Shown: positions 45,701 to 53,800 of the stretch, piece after piece
How the letters are laid out: each line of letters begins with the position of its first letter
Numbering within the stretch: position 1 is the stretch's first letter
NCBI GenBank assembly: GCA_023846275.1
Contig: CM043870.1
Location: 4,277,527 to 4,341,526 of the forward strand
Length of the DNA stretch: 64,000 nucleotides
Origin: Vanilla planifolia
Lineage: Eukaryota > Streptophyta > Magnoliopsida > Asparagales > Orchidaceae
Direction: 5' to 3'
Made by a program: the position numbers and the translations under genes
Notes under the pieces: generated by a model
Seen by the model: the letters and a program-made list of their open reading frames with translations, nothing else
The model's database searches: none
What the model was told of the DNA's origin: nothing

Positions 45701-48355
45701 TCATGAGATGGAGGGAAAATTTTTTTTCAATGATACAATAAAAAATGTGCTTTACATTTACATGTGGAATGTGCAAAGCCTAAAAGAGGGCAGTTGTAGC
45801 ATTAAAAATTTAGTGACACTTCTACATATATGTACAATATAAGATTATTTAGAAATTTGAGGCCTAAAATGTACACAACATTGCATGCCTATAGTAAGAC
45901 AACCACATATGCATGGCAAAGAAAATCATGTGTTATCAAGACGAGATACCAAAACAAGAATCTGAATAGATATAGCATTCAACATGGGTATATCCCTAAA
46001 AAATGAGATCAAAAGTCTTAAAGAAAACAAAATAAAATGGTTCACCAAGAACAACGTTTTAGTTCCCACTAAAAATAAGTATGAATCATTGGTTTTGGAA
46101 CTATTTTGGCTATAACCACTCAAAAATAGGCGCCAAAACTCAATTTCAGACAATTTTGGTTATTATATTTATTTGGATAGCAGACTTAAATCCTTTTCAC
46201 TTATTAGTTGTACATATGCATAGACATGATTATTTTGTGCAATCAATACAAGTGCAACAACCATTACTTAGTCAATCAAATTCAACAGTTTTTATTGTTT
46301 AACATTCAACTACGTAATGAAATGGACCAAGCTTCTAAACAAGTACAAAACCAAGACTTGATCAATAGGACACTCCACAACCCCCACTAATAGATCAATG
46401 GAGATGGTGGTTGCCATGGATGTCATGATGTGGTGAAGAGATTAAGGTATTCATTCAACACAAATGTTATTGGATGGCAAAGAAAGTTGGAATAAGTTTA
46501 CTAAATTATTATAATAAAATGTTAAAAAGTTGTATTTTATATTCTATTGTAAAAAAACTTATTCAAAAAAATTGATCAAACTTTCCTTCAACTTTTAGGT
46601 AGAAAAGAAAAATAAAAAATTGCAATTATATATTGTCAAGATTAAATAATCTTTTGTTTCGATATGATACTACTATGACACATGATTTGGGGATTATGTA
46701 AGTTTTGTTAAGTCATTTGACAAGGCTTAATAATTACACTTTTGATCACAGATATTTTTATTACGATTGATCAAACAAATCCTAAATCCTATTTAGGGTT
46801 GTTTTCTTCAAGAAAGAAAGGCTTTCGATGACTAGCAACTGGAGAAAACTTTTGAACTATTTTTGGAGTTCAAATCAAGTATTCAAAGCTTGTAATAGAC
46901 TAAGATCTTATCCTTAGTTTCTAGAGTGCTTGGATGTACTACACACAAAAGACATTTTATCCAAAAAATTTCTCACAAATATTTTTTAAATTTTCAATTG
47001 TTCTATGAATTCAAATTTATCTAAGTATTCTCGTAGATTGTACTTTTCCTAAATGTTAATATGGAGCATTCATGCTTACTTCTCTTGACTCATATTGTAA
47101 AGTTGTGTTTTCAAATGCTTCTTATGTTAAATGAAATCCAAGAGTTACCCATTCTAATAAGCTTCAATTTCAAGAACCTAATATAACCAAAACCAAATTT
47201 TGCTGTTTGGCATTCATGTTGATTTGAGTAGCTTACTTTTTAGGAATTAACTCTAAAGGATTTTAGTATGGCTTTAATTCAAGATTGCTGTTTCTATTGG
47301 TTCATAAGGAACAAAGAGTAATCATTTCATGAATTCTTCAAATTGCCATGACTCCACTGGAATATCTTAGTATAATCCTTTGATTCCCAACGACCACATT
47401 TGAACTTTTGTATTAGATATTGGATGTGCATTATTTTTTTATGCGTGTGACTTATTTACATGTTCATTACATTGTTGTTGAGAAATAATTGTAGATAGTT
47501 AAATCTTAATTGTGTCTTTTAGCCCACCTACTACTTAGCTAAGCAGGTGAACCGAACAATAAACATGGCCAACCTTCCAAAAACTTGATTGTAGTCAATT
47601 TGCTTTCTTGTGATGATTTGACCATTTTGAGTGAGAAAATATGCCACTTTTAATGTTATCCAGCATGCAAAAGCTCGTATCCTAGCAGGCGGGACCAAAC
47701 CATGGATCATGAAATCCCATAATGAAGAACATAATTTATACATGCATGATGGCAACTATTATCATCAACAAAACATTTGTAATGACTACTCTATCTATGT
47801 ACAACAAAAAAAACAAAAAAACATTTTCAAACAACACTCACAATAACACAACAAGCAAAAGGTTATCATATGTAACCTTACTCTTAACGATTATGTTATT
47901 GTAGGCTGCACTTTTTCTTCATATATGAATTCCCAAGTCTAACAGTTTACATTATGGATATAATAAATGTCTAAGCATCCTCATATCCCAAAATGCATAT
48001 TCCATTGAAAATGCCCATTGTATAGCTAAAGCAATATATGAAAATTTCTCCTAAAAAATACAATAATGATCACTCCATGTTCTAAGAATAATTATAATCT
48101 TACCATCTTATTGTGTTGGATCCGAGCATCACGGGCACCCTTCACCATGTTCTTATCAGGTTTAGCAATTCTGATCTTATCTACAAAACAAAAGTAAGCA
48201 TGTAAAACGATAATGAAATTCGGTGTTGATAAAGTGTGAAATTGGATGATGGTGAAGCAAATACCATTGTGAGAGATTTTGTGAACTTGACGAGAAGACT
48301 TAGAGGAGAAGCGACTCTTGTGAGCCTTATTCACTTGAACTCGAGACCCTCCCAT
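14741..48355 (-). CDS. TSR1: TSR1, 40S ribosome-biogenesis factor (788 aa, 21 coding exons)
   Basis: Plant homologue of TSR1, the BMS1-like nucleolar/cytoplasmic factor bound to pre-40S particles during 20S pre-rRNA maturation. The 21 exons listed below sum to 2,367 nt, all splice sites are GT-AG, and every junction keeps phase. The protein starts [20 protein letters not shown] and has a degenerate BMS1-type G domain (about 80-200). AARP2CN follows at about 223-302 ([23 protein letters not shown]), then an acidic linker (395-475), then the RIBIOP_C/DUF663 domain (about 485-780). The latter shows [55 protein letters not shown] and [12 protein letters not shown] at the end. No P-loop GKS is seen, as expected for TSR1. 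Its length is close to that of other plant TSR1 proteins. Introns of 7.6, 6.8 and 9.5 kb carry retrotransposons. Confidence 0.95.
15646..15709 (-). CDS. TSR1: TSR1 exon 20
   Basis: Residues 731-751 plus one base: [20 protein letters not shown] and His. Acceptor CTTCAG, donor CATG|GTAAAA. Unspliced reading would reach a stop at 15587 and lose the family's C-terminus. Confidence 0.93.
15807..15885 (-). CDS. TSR1: TSR1 exon 19
   Basis: Residues 704-730: [20 protein letters not shown], then DVGWFK. Acceptor GATGCAG, donor AAG|GTAAAG. Confidence 0.93.
16718..16945 (-). CDS. TSR1: TSR1 exon 18
   Basis: Residues 628-703 plus two bases, including [34 protein letters not shown] and [19 protein letters not shown]. 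Acceptor TTAACAG, donor ACTGG|GTAAGA. Confidence 0.94.
17032..17118 (-). CDS. TSR1: TSR1 exon 17
   Basis: Residues 599-627 plus two bases: [19 protein letters not shown], then HVGFRQFVA. Acceptor TTTGCAG, donor CAAG|GTAACC. Confidence 0.93.
18685..18944 (-). CDS. TSR1: TSR1 exon 16
   Basis: The longest exon, residues 513-598 plus two bases: [16 protein letters not shown], then [19 protein letters not shown] and [14 protein letters not shown]. Acceptor TGACAG, donor TTTAG|GTATAT. Confidence 0.94.
19045..19148 (-). CDS. TSR1: TSR1 exon 15
   Basis: Residues 478-512: [20 protein letters not shown], then [13 protein letters not shown], entering the C-terminal domain. Acceptor CTTTCAG, donor CAA|GTGAGT. 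The split codon GAG is completed correctly across the 9.5-kb intron. Confidence 0.93.
19173..19446. repeat. 100-bp direct duplication at the exon 15 end of intron 14
   Basis: 19173-19270 and 19347-19446 are about 85-90% alike by eye (shared TCTGGCACAATATT, GATCATGTAAAT, GGCAACTATTATTTCAATCT), separated by 76 bp. The first copy begins 25 bp from the exon 15 acceptor. Confidence 0.8.
19816..19907. repeat. 47-bp tandem duplication in integrase remnant
   Basis: ATCCAGTGTGAACTTTGGAA begins at 19816 and again at 19863. The second copy has a short deletion and two substitutions. Confidence 0.85.
20378..20418. repeat. 21-bp tandem duplication in integrase remnant
   Basis: CCAAATCTACACAATAT occurs at 20378 and 20399, duplicating the ILCRFGL codons. 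Confidence 0.85.
20801..20929 (+). other. Possible gene fragment (42 codons, unknown)
   Basis: This 129-bp stretch has near-neutral GC content in an AT-rich setting. It reads without stops as [20 protein letters not shown], then [22 protein letters not shown] and TGA. It looks like a helical, charged protein terminus and could be a captured exon. I recognise no family. Confidence 0.3.
21491..21731. repeat. ATATGT/AT microsatellite with higher-order structure
   Basis: 241 bp built from ATATGT hexamers and AT runs. A larger module (an AT run followed by GTATATACATACATATATAT) occurs three times, near 21,491, 21,533 and 21,615, and hexamer arrays follow the second and third. Open frames read from it on both strands are artefacts of the repeat. 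Confidence 0.95.
22865..23450 (-). pseudogene. RNase H remnant (Ty3/gypsy)
   Basis: The minus strand reads [10 protein letters not shown] (about 23,230-23,265), then [28 protein letters not shown], and ends in TTNNRAKYK near 22,875. These match the RNase H connection and core of plant gypsy elements. Similarity stops abruptly below about 22,860. Confidence 0.7.
23480..24330 (-). pseudogene. Reverse transcriptase remnant (Ty3/gypsy)
   Basis: The minus strand shows [11 protein letters not shown] (about 24,100-24,135), an SSFVND segment, a YKDD active-site box within AYKDDVLV (about 23,777-23,800), then [20 protein letters not shown] and [11 protein letters not shown]. The order and spacing are those of Ty3/gypsy RT. 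At least eight in-frame stops and several shifts are present. Confidence 0.75.
25430..25720 (-). pseudogene. gag fragment of the intron 14 gypsy element
   Basis: Minus-strand reading includes [19 protein letters not shown] and then SLNNYI after an interrupted stretch. This resembles the retrotransposon gag pattern of an aromatic-LxxxF block followed by 'ESLRxYxxRF'. It contains stops and is not functional. Confidence 0.45.
26372..26398 (-). other. Primer-binding-site-like sequence of the intron 14 gypsy element
   Basis: On the minus strand TGGCACCGTTCC is followed by CGGGGA, resembling the TGGCGCCGTTGCCGGGGA type of site used by many plant gypsy elements, with a short insertion. It lies upstream of gag as required. 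Confidence 0.35.
27001..28666 (-). other. Intron 14, exon 14-proximal part
   Basis: AT-rich sequence between the gypsy element's undefined 5' end and exon 14. No domain or RNA gene recognised. Part of it may belong to the 5' LTR. Confidence 0.4.
28667..28742 (-). CDS. TSR1: TSR1 exon 14
   Basis: Residues 453-477 plus one base, with [20 protein letters not shown]. Acceptor TTTGTAG, donor GAAG|GTATCT. It is followed by the longest intron, 9,518 nt. Confidence 0.92.
29259..29441 (-). CDS. TSR1: TSR1 exon 13
   Basis: Residues 392-452. It begins [13 protein letters not shown] and continues as the acidic, low-complexity linker typical of TSR1. Acceptor ATACAG, donor GCT|GTGAGT. Confidence 0.92.
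29508..29606 (-). CDS. TSR1: TSR1 exon 12
   Basis: Residues 359-391, starting [14 protein letters not shown] and ending LPQGTSNYQ, with a basic stretch RRAKRKK. Acceptor ATCCAG, donor CAG|GTTACA. Confidence 0.93.
29809..29892 (-). CDS. TSR1: TSR1 exon 11
   Basis: Residues 331-358, with [16 protein letters not shown]. Acceptor CTTCAG, donor CAG|GTGAGC. Confidence 0.93.
29976..30098 (-). CDS. TSR1: TSR1 exon 10
   Basis: Residues 290-330: [20 protein letters not shown], then [12 protein letters not shown]. Acceptor CTGCAG, donor CAG|GTACAA. Confidence 0.93.
30178..30270 (-). CDS. TSR1: TSR1 exon 9
   Basis: Residues 259-289, with [20 protein letters not shown], the core strand pair of AARP2CN. 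Acceptor TGTTAG, donor CTG|GTGAGA. Confidence 0.93.
30271..31653 (-). other. TSR1 intron 8
   Basis: 1,383 nt. A 225-nt open frame on the minus strand (30797-31021) is present but is not needed by the protein and ends in the intron. Exons 8 and 9 join in phase without it. Confidence 0.6.
31654..31731 (-). CDS. TSR1: TSR1 exon 8
   Basis: Residues 233-258, containing [20 protein letters not shown]. Acceptor CTGCAG, donor GAG|GTAATT. Intron 8 is 1,383 nt. Confidence 0.93.
31862..31984 (-). CDS. TSR1: TSR1 exon 7
   Basis: Residues 192-232, from [14 protein letters not shown] to [12 protein letters not shown], leading into AARP2CN. Acceptor CTGTAG, donor AAG|GTAGTA. Confidence 0.93.
32062..32205 (-). 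CDS. TSR1: TSR1 exon 6
   Basis: Residues 144-191: [13 protein letters not shown], then [20 protein letters not shown]. Acceptor GCTTAG, donor CGG|GTTGAT. Confidence 0.93.
32297..32347 (-). CDS. TSR1: TSR1 exon 5
   Basis: A 51-nt exon, residues 127-143 ([17 protein letters not shown]). Acceptor CGTGCAG, donor AAG|GTATGT, phase 0. Confidence 0.92.
32591..32652. repeat. 31-bp tandem duplication in a C-rich patch
   Basis: CTCCCCTTAATCTCCTTCCC plus CATCCCATCTT occurs twice, at 32591 and 32622, apparently identical. It lies in a pyrimidine-rich stretch unlike the AT-rich intron around it. Confidence 0.85.
35280..36930 (+). mobile_element. RTE-clade LINE remnant in TSR1 intron 4, antisense to TSR1
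   Basis: The plus strand at 35434-35529 reads [20 protein letters not shown] then [12 protein letters not shown], the C-terminal part of an apurinic endonuclease. At about 36,180-36,480 there is [16 protein letters not shown], a degenerate active-site region [12 protein letters not shown] (canonical ADD changed), then [19 protein letters not shown]. At 36786-36842 [19 protein letters not shown] matches the conserved C-terminal RWMCGHTRKD segment. Order and strand agree with one element, with internal loss between endonuclease and RT. Numerous stops make it dead. Confidence 0.75.
39176..39307 (-). CDS. TSR1: TSR1 exon 4
   Basis: Residues 83-126, from [11 protein letters not shown] to [15 protein letters not shown]. 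Acceptor GCGTAG, just downstream of an 18-nt T tract in transcript sense; donor ACG|GTTGTT. Intron 4 is 6,828 nt. Confidence 0.92.
39308..40441 (-). other. TSR1 intron 3
   Basis: 1,134 nt of AT-rich sequence. Near 39,673 and 39,733 two copies of a short motif (ACCTACAACAACNTCCAAGG) occur. Nothing else recognised. Confidence 0.6.
39319..39336. repeat. A18 tract (T18 in TSR1 sense) at exon 4 acceptor
   Basis: In the transcript this is an 18-nt T run ending about 10 nt before the exon 4 acceptor AG, so it forms the polypyrimidine tract. Confidence 0.85.
40442..40519 (-). CDS. TSR1: TSR1 exon 3
   Basis: Residues 57-82, with [15 protein letters not shown] and SSPRVL, matching the conserved REQKRAA segment of the family. 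Acceptor TTTCTAG, donor CTT|GTAAGT, phase 0 at both ends. An isolated 78-nt exon between introns of 7.6 and 1.1 kb. Confidence 0.92.
40520..48103 (-). other. TSR1 intron 2
   Basis: 7,584 nt. It is mostly AT-rich unassigned sequence, with one possible LINE fragment (47531-47755). The 41.6-42.3 kb part is less AT-rich and may be LTR-like, but no partner copy or coding domain was found. Confidence 0.6.
47531..47755 (-). pseudogene. Possible LINE 3'-end (zf-RVT) fragment
   Basis: The minus strand reads [20 protein letters not shown] then [19 protein letters not shown]. This resembles the 'W(K/D)xxVPPKVxxFxWxxxxxxxLTxD' pattern of the zinc-binding region after plant L1 reverse transcriptase. The cysteine/histidine ligands expected downstream are not clear. 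Confidence 0.35.
48104..48180 (-). CDS. TSR1: TSR1 exon 2
   Basis: Residues 31-56 ([20 protein letters not shown] and on to NKM). Acceptor TTTGTAG, donor ATG|GTAAGA. It is followed by intron 2 of 7,584 nt. Confidence 0.92.
48265..48355 (-). CDS. TSR1: TSR1 exon 1
   Basis: Residues 1-30 plus one base. The start codon is 48355-48353 and the peptide [13 protein letters not shown] is the family's invariant N-terminus. Donor CACAATG|GTATTT. Intron 1 is 84 nt. Confidence 0.93.
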
Positions 48356-48374
48356 AATGTCGCACCGTTATAAC

Positions 48375-50398
48375 CTACATATCATAAAATACTAAATAAA
48401 GCAACTTTGTTTGATAAGAGAACAAAAGTACCCTTGCAATGTGAACAATTCATATCTTTATTCTAAGGCTCATATCATAATATTGGAATTGGAAATAAAA
48501 AATATTTTATCATGAAAACAATTTCCAATACCTATACCTAGTATCTAATGTATTGCCAACGTTTGAATGAACATAACGTACCAATCAAGTAAGTTGGGTA
48601 CCAATAATAATTAACATGGTTCTTGCAAAACAAATTTGAAAGTAAAACACCCAGCTAAAGCATGAACGAAGTCAAAAAATGAAAACATAAAATACATGAT
48701 AACAACGTCTCTAGATTCATACTTGTACTCCACAAAATGTAATAAAAGCAGTAGAAGAACACGAGTTTACAACTCTCTACCATGCTTGATACTTATTAAT
48801 AATAAAAGTAAAAGTATAGATCAACTATTGAATTCTATTTTAAACTAATTAAACAAATCAAATATTTCAATTGACATAATCTAATATAGCATAAATATCC
48901 ATGTAGTCCAAGAAAAAGTCATGAAAATCAAAACCATCAACACCCCTAAAGATTAAAATTGTCAAATTGTGATATATGCCACAATCATATTGACGATATA
49001 GCGAGCGACATAAGTGTGTATCATCAATACAATGCATTTATGTAATGCATCCATATAAATTAAGTCATACATCTCGCCATCAACTTAACACAAGTCATGG
49101 GTGATATAATTATTTTGTCAATATATTATGGTCACCTTGAGAGAAAAAGAAATTATCCCTAAAACAGAAGAACAACCATCACTATGGGCTCGTCAACCCG
49201 ATTATTCAATCATATATATATAGCAGGAGAACATCACCAACTACCACATCTATCAACACAAAGTCACGCAAATAATATAAACGTCTTAAGAAACTATTAT
49301 CATTCACATATCATAAATATGAATGATCGACACAAATGCCATAAAGGTAACATCGACAATCCATAACATGAAAAACACATGAATAGTAGGATATCAAAAT
49401 ATGCACGGAGATAGACATTTCTCAAGACATGCCACAATAATAATGCAACCAAAATAATTCATAGTATGCAAAATGATCATAAATTATAGATGATAATAAT
49501 AAATTTTAATATAATGAACTAATCAATATATGACCATGTATTTCACCAATAGATTACATATCTACACATGACATGTAAATAACAAGAGAATGCAATTAAC
49601 AAATCAAATAAAACCTAAATAATATTGCTAAACACAAAGCCCAAGTCATGATTACCATTATATGATTAACAAAATATGCAATAATAAGAAAGAAATTATA
49701 TAACAACCAACCAAAGACAAATTATCATCAAAATAATCTAAATTATGTTTGAAATTAACATTATCAAGAATTTCATCTAATCAATTCTAGGTAAAACCAC
49801 ACATGCTTTCAACAAGTCACATACTTGTATTTTACAACAATAATATAGCAATAACATTTAAAATAAATGAATCCAAACTGCTAATAGGACATATTAAACT
49901 TAACATCACAACATTGTCACAAAGGCATAAAGAGACTACTACAAAACAATATTGAGCATGAAAAATAACATAAACATGTAAAAAAGGCCAAAGATCCCCC
50001 AACAACAAAAGGCATGCTCAACCTCGAATGGGAAAAAACTGTCTAGCGGGAGATACAAAAGCCAAATCCAACCTCCTTTAAGATACACCAAGCAAATTGA
50101 TCTATAGCCTAACTCGAACTACCTTAACCATAACATTTAAATCGACAAATATTCTATGCAGGCATACCATATAATTTACATAACAACCCTTGGTAGAAAC
50201 AAGGGTAACATAACTAGCTTAACCAATATTTATTCATGAAAATAGCATCTTTCATAAGGTTAATCATTTGAAAAAGTACATAATGTTCCAAGCCTCCTAG
50301 TCCAATTCAGTTGAATTTAGCAACAAAGAAAAAAACAACGAAAAACATTCAAAAGAAACTATTAAAAAATAGACAAATGAAAAGGACATGCTATTCAC
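48375..50398 (-). other. Inferred TSR1 5' UTR intron
   Basis: A donor CTTCG|GTGAAT (GT at 50398-50397) ends the GC-rich leader exon, and an acceptor ATATGTAG (AG at 48376-48375) lies 19 nt upstream of the start codon. The 2,024 nt between is AT-rich with no coding signal. Confidence 0.5.
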
Positions 50399-50755
50399 CG
50401 AAGGGAAGGAGGGGAATGATTTGGATTAGGAGCAACAGGAGACGATCCTGTTAGGAGTGCCGAATTCCTGCCGTATCACAATTCTCAAGGATGAGAGAGA
50501 AGCGTCTGAGAATGGGAGAAGTACGCTGCCTTGCGGACAATCCGGAAGTGCGCCGAAGGGGGGAGGAGGCATGTAAAACCGACGACTGTTGAGAGGAGCA
50601 ACGGCGTCTATTGCTGTGCAAGAGAAAGAGAAGAGAAAGAACAAAGAGAAAGAGAGATGAGAAGAACGTGGCGTCCGTCGACGGCGGGATGTATGCGATC
50701 GATATTCAGCTGACCTCCACGAATATCAAATCGAGGTTGAAGTAAACAGCGGCAT
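50399..50755 (-). other. TSR1: Inferred noncoding first exon of TSR1
   Basis: The only GC-rich island upstream of TSR1. In minus orientation it contains a long CT-rich leader (CTCTCTTTCTCTTTG and similar around 50,620-50,665), typical of plant 5' UTRs. It ends with a good donor at 50399. The exact transcription start is unknown. Confidence 0.5.
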
Positions 50756-50800
50756 CGCGAGGAGCAGCCCAAGGCAGGATGCGGAATTTTATGGAATAAT
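50756..50800 (-). promoter_or_regulatory. TSR1 core promoter candidate
   Basis: On the minus strand, TGGGCT (50771-50766) matches the site II motif TGGGCY that is frequent in promoters of ribosome-biogenesis genes. An ATAAAATT sequence near 50,785-50,792 could act as a weak TATA box. Function is inferred from position. Confidence 0.4.
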
Positions 50801-53800
50801 AATTTTTAATTATTAGGTCATGGAAATTCAAATCTACGAGATATCTTTTATTGATATTAAATAAAAATTTATTTAGATCATTCTTTTCTATTATTCACTT
50901 TAATATAAATTTTTTATGCTGACAATATACCATTTTATAATGAAGTAGCAATATTCAAGAAATTGCCCGGCTAAATTTGCGATTATTTATAACCCCCATT
51001 TTGGTTTAAAAAATTATTTGATTATATTTAAATTTGTTTTGCCTATTTTGATTTTGTATTTTAAAAATAAAAATAATATTATAAATAAAAAATTAAGACA
51101 AAATTAATTCCCATCTTTTTTTTCAAATTAATTAAAATCTTTTAGTCTCAACAAAAATATGTTTTTTTCATTAGTTTCAATTTGGCATCACTTTATCAAA
51201 TATGTAATATGCAAAATGAATCAATTTCACTAAAAGCTTAAAATCATGTAATTGTAGAACTTAACAATTATGGATAATTTTCTACATAAAAGTCTAACAT
51301 TACTATTTGACAATAAAAGACTCATTGTGATTCAAGCATCATAACTTCCTTTTATTCTTTTCAATTCTTAGTTGTTAAATATTTGATAATCTATTCTAAA
51401 AAGAAAGAAAATGAATTAATGCTGAGAAAAATCTACTTCAGAACTAATTTCATATAGATTAAGTGCATAGTAATAAATACAAGAAATGTTATATTAAAAA
51501 AAAGATTATTGTAATAGAGCAAAAATTCAAGAAAAGTGGATGCATGTCCTTGGTTGGATCAAGATATAAATTTATAAAGATGATCAATATAAAATTATTT
51601 AAAAATGAAAAACAAATATTATAATTATAAAGTCAAACGAATAATTTCAAAAAACTAATAAATTACTTATTATAAGAAATTTTAGATTTTAAAATATATT
51701 AAAAATACTAAGTAACATAAAAATATAAATTTAGATGATAAGTAAAATTCATTAAGAAAAATCATATAAACTTAGTTGATGAATTTTTAGAGGTCAATTT
51801 GATAAAAAAATAATAAAAATATTAGAATATCTAAAGTTTTAATTTAATTTAATTAAATCATAAATTCCTAATTTTTAACCTAAAGACTAACGAAAATAAG
51901 TGGGTAGTAAGGAATTGAAATCTTAAGCTAAAAGTTAGTAATATAAAGGTCAAAAAGGTGAGGTACATATATTAAAAGTTCAAATAACTTGCATGATTAT
52001 TTAATGAAAGAAAAGAGTCAAGAAAAAGAATAAGTGTAATAGAAATATAAGCATGTATTATATTATGAAAGGGATTTTTTGGAGATAATTAAAAGAATTT
52101 TTTAAGAGAAAAATATGTGAGAAAAGTGATAGAAAATGTGTATTTAAAGCTAGGAGAAGGTACTAATTTGGTAGATACCCACTTTTCTAAGTGATGGCAT
52201 AGCTTTTCTTTTTTGTCTTTTTCTGAAAACATTTTATATATATCGAAAGCTAGAGTTAAAATAAAAAAATACAATATCTAGTATAGCTAAAAATAAAACT
52301 AATACATATTTATGGTTATATAATTATGTTTAGCTAGCATAAAAACTTATAGAATATGATATAAAACAAGCAAAAGCAACTATAATAAAAAAGTCATATG
52401 TAATATACAATATCTCAAAATTTTGCTAATATAAGACACTATAAACATTAAGATTAAACCAATACAAATATAAATGTGATTATTACAATAAAAAAAATTT
52501 AATTTTTCAGAATATTATCATTATAAATTAAATTATTATTATATTAATATTATCCTTAGATATGTTTTATATTTTCAAATGAAGTCAATAATTTTTATTT
52601 GAATATATCATTAGCAAGAACTCTTTAAAAGAATCTCAATGATGGTTAGTTCATAATTTTTAAAAATCTAGATAAGTAATTATAAATCCTTAAAATGACA
52701 AATATTATCATATGAAATGTTAAACACAAATTGATAATTTTTCAAACTTAAGATTATCATCTCAATTAAGTTGAACAATAATAGGATTTCAACTTACGGT
52801 AATGTAACATCACAAATTATGAAACAAAATGTAGTTATTGTCACTTGGAGATTAATTAGAGTTTTGGAGATTTTTCTTTTAATTTTAGTATCATTTTATA
52901 AAGTTGTAAACAAACTTGTATATAATAAAAAAGATGCATAATATCTCAAATGAGAGTTATGAGTTATTTGAAATTTAGCAAGACCAAGTTAATGAAAATA
53001 AGACTTTGCTAAACATTAAAATGAAAGATTTGAAAATCCTAGAATTAAAAGTTGAAGTTGATATACTTTATAAGGATTCTTAGGCTTGGGAATTTATTAA
53101 AAAATTAAATGAAGCAAAAAATTATGATAATTGGAGGCCAATTAGAGCATCAAGTAAATTACAAAAATAGCTAACAAATTTTTAGAGATTATTTGGATCA
53201 AAATATTTAAAGAATTAAAGTGAATATAAGGGTTTAAATAATTTATAAAATATTGATTGTGTCCTTAATACCAAAAAAATTTGATGATGAAGCCCAAAGT
53301 GGAGGTAATGCAAGTATTGGAGGAAGCAAAAGGATAAATAGTTGATAAGGTGCATTTGTTAAAGGAATTTAAGAATTAAGAGAGAGATAGAGATGATGAG
53401 ATGCAAGGAATCAATCAAAAGACTTTAAAAAAGGAATTTGGTAGCCATGTAGGAGATTTTAGAAATTAAGAAAAAATTTTGAAGAGACAACAATGAGCAA
53501 AAGAAGAACAAGAAGAAAATAAAAAGAGAGAGAAAGTGAGAGAGAGGAAGGGCTACCCAAGCTACTAAGGAATTTGAAGAGAATTTACTTGTGTAGCTTG
53601 AGAAAGAAAAAAAGAAGTTGGAGAGAACTCAAATTTGAGGGGAGAGAGTCATGAATAGAGCAATCATAAGGCATGACCACAATATTGAACAAAGATAAGC
53701 ATCTAATATAGCTTAAGGTCATCTATTTGTTGAGACGATGAATACAATTTAAAGACTTAGAAATTTAAAAAATATATTAAGCTAAGTAGGAGATGATTTC

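Noticed and set aside
50531..50713. Plus-strand open frame in the GC-rich island as a divergent gene start
   Set aside because: Short and arginine/glutamate-rich from the GAGA-type repeat. The island fits a CT-rich leader on the minus strand better.
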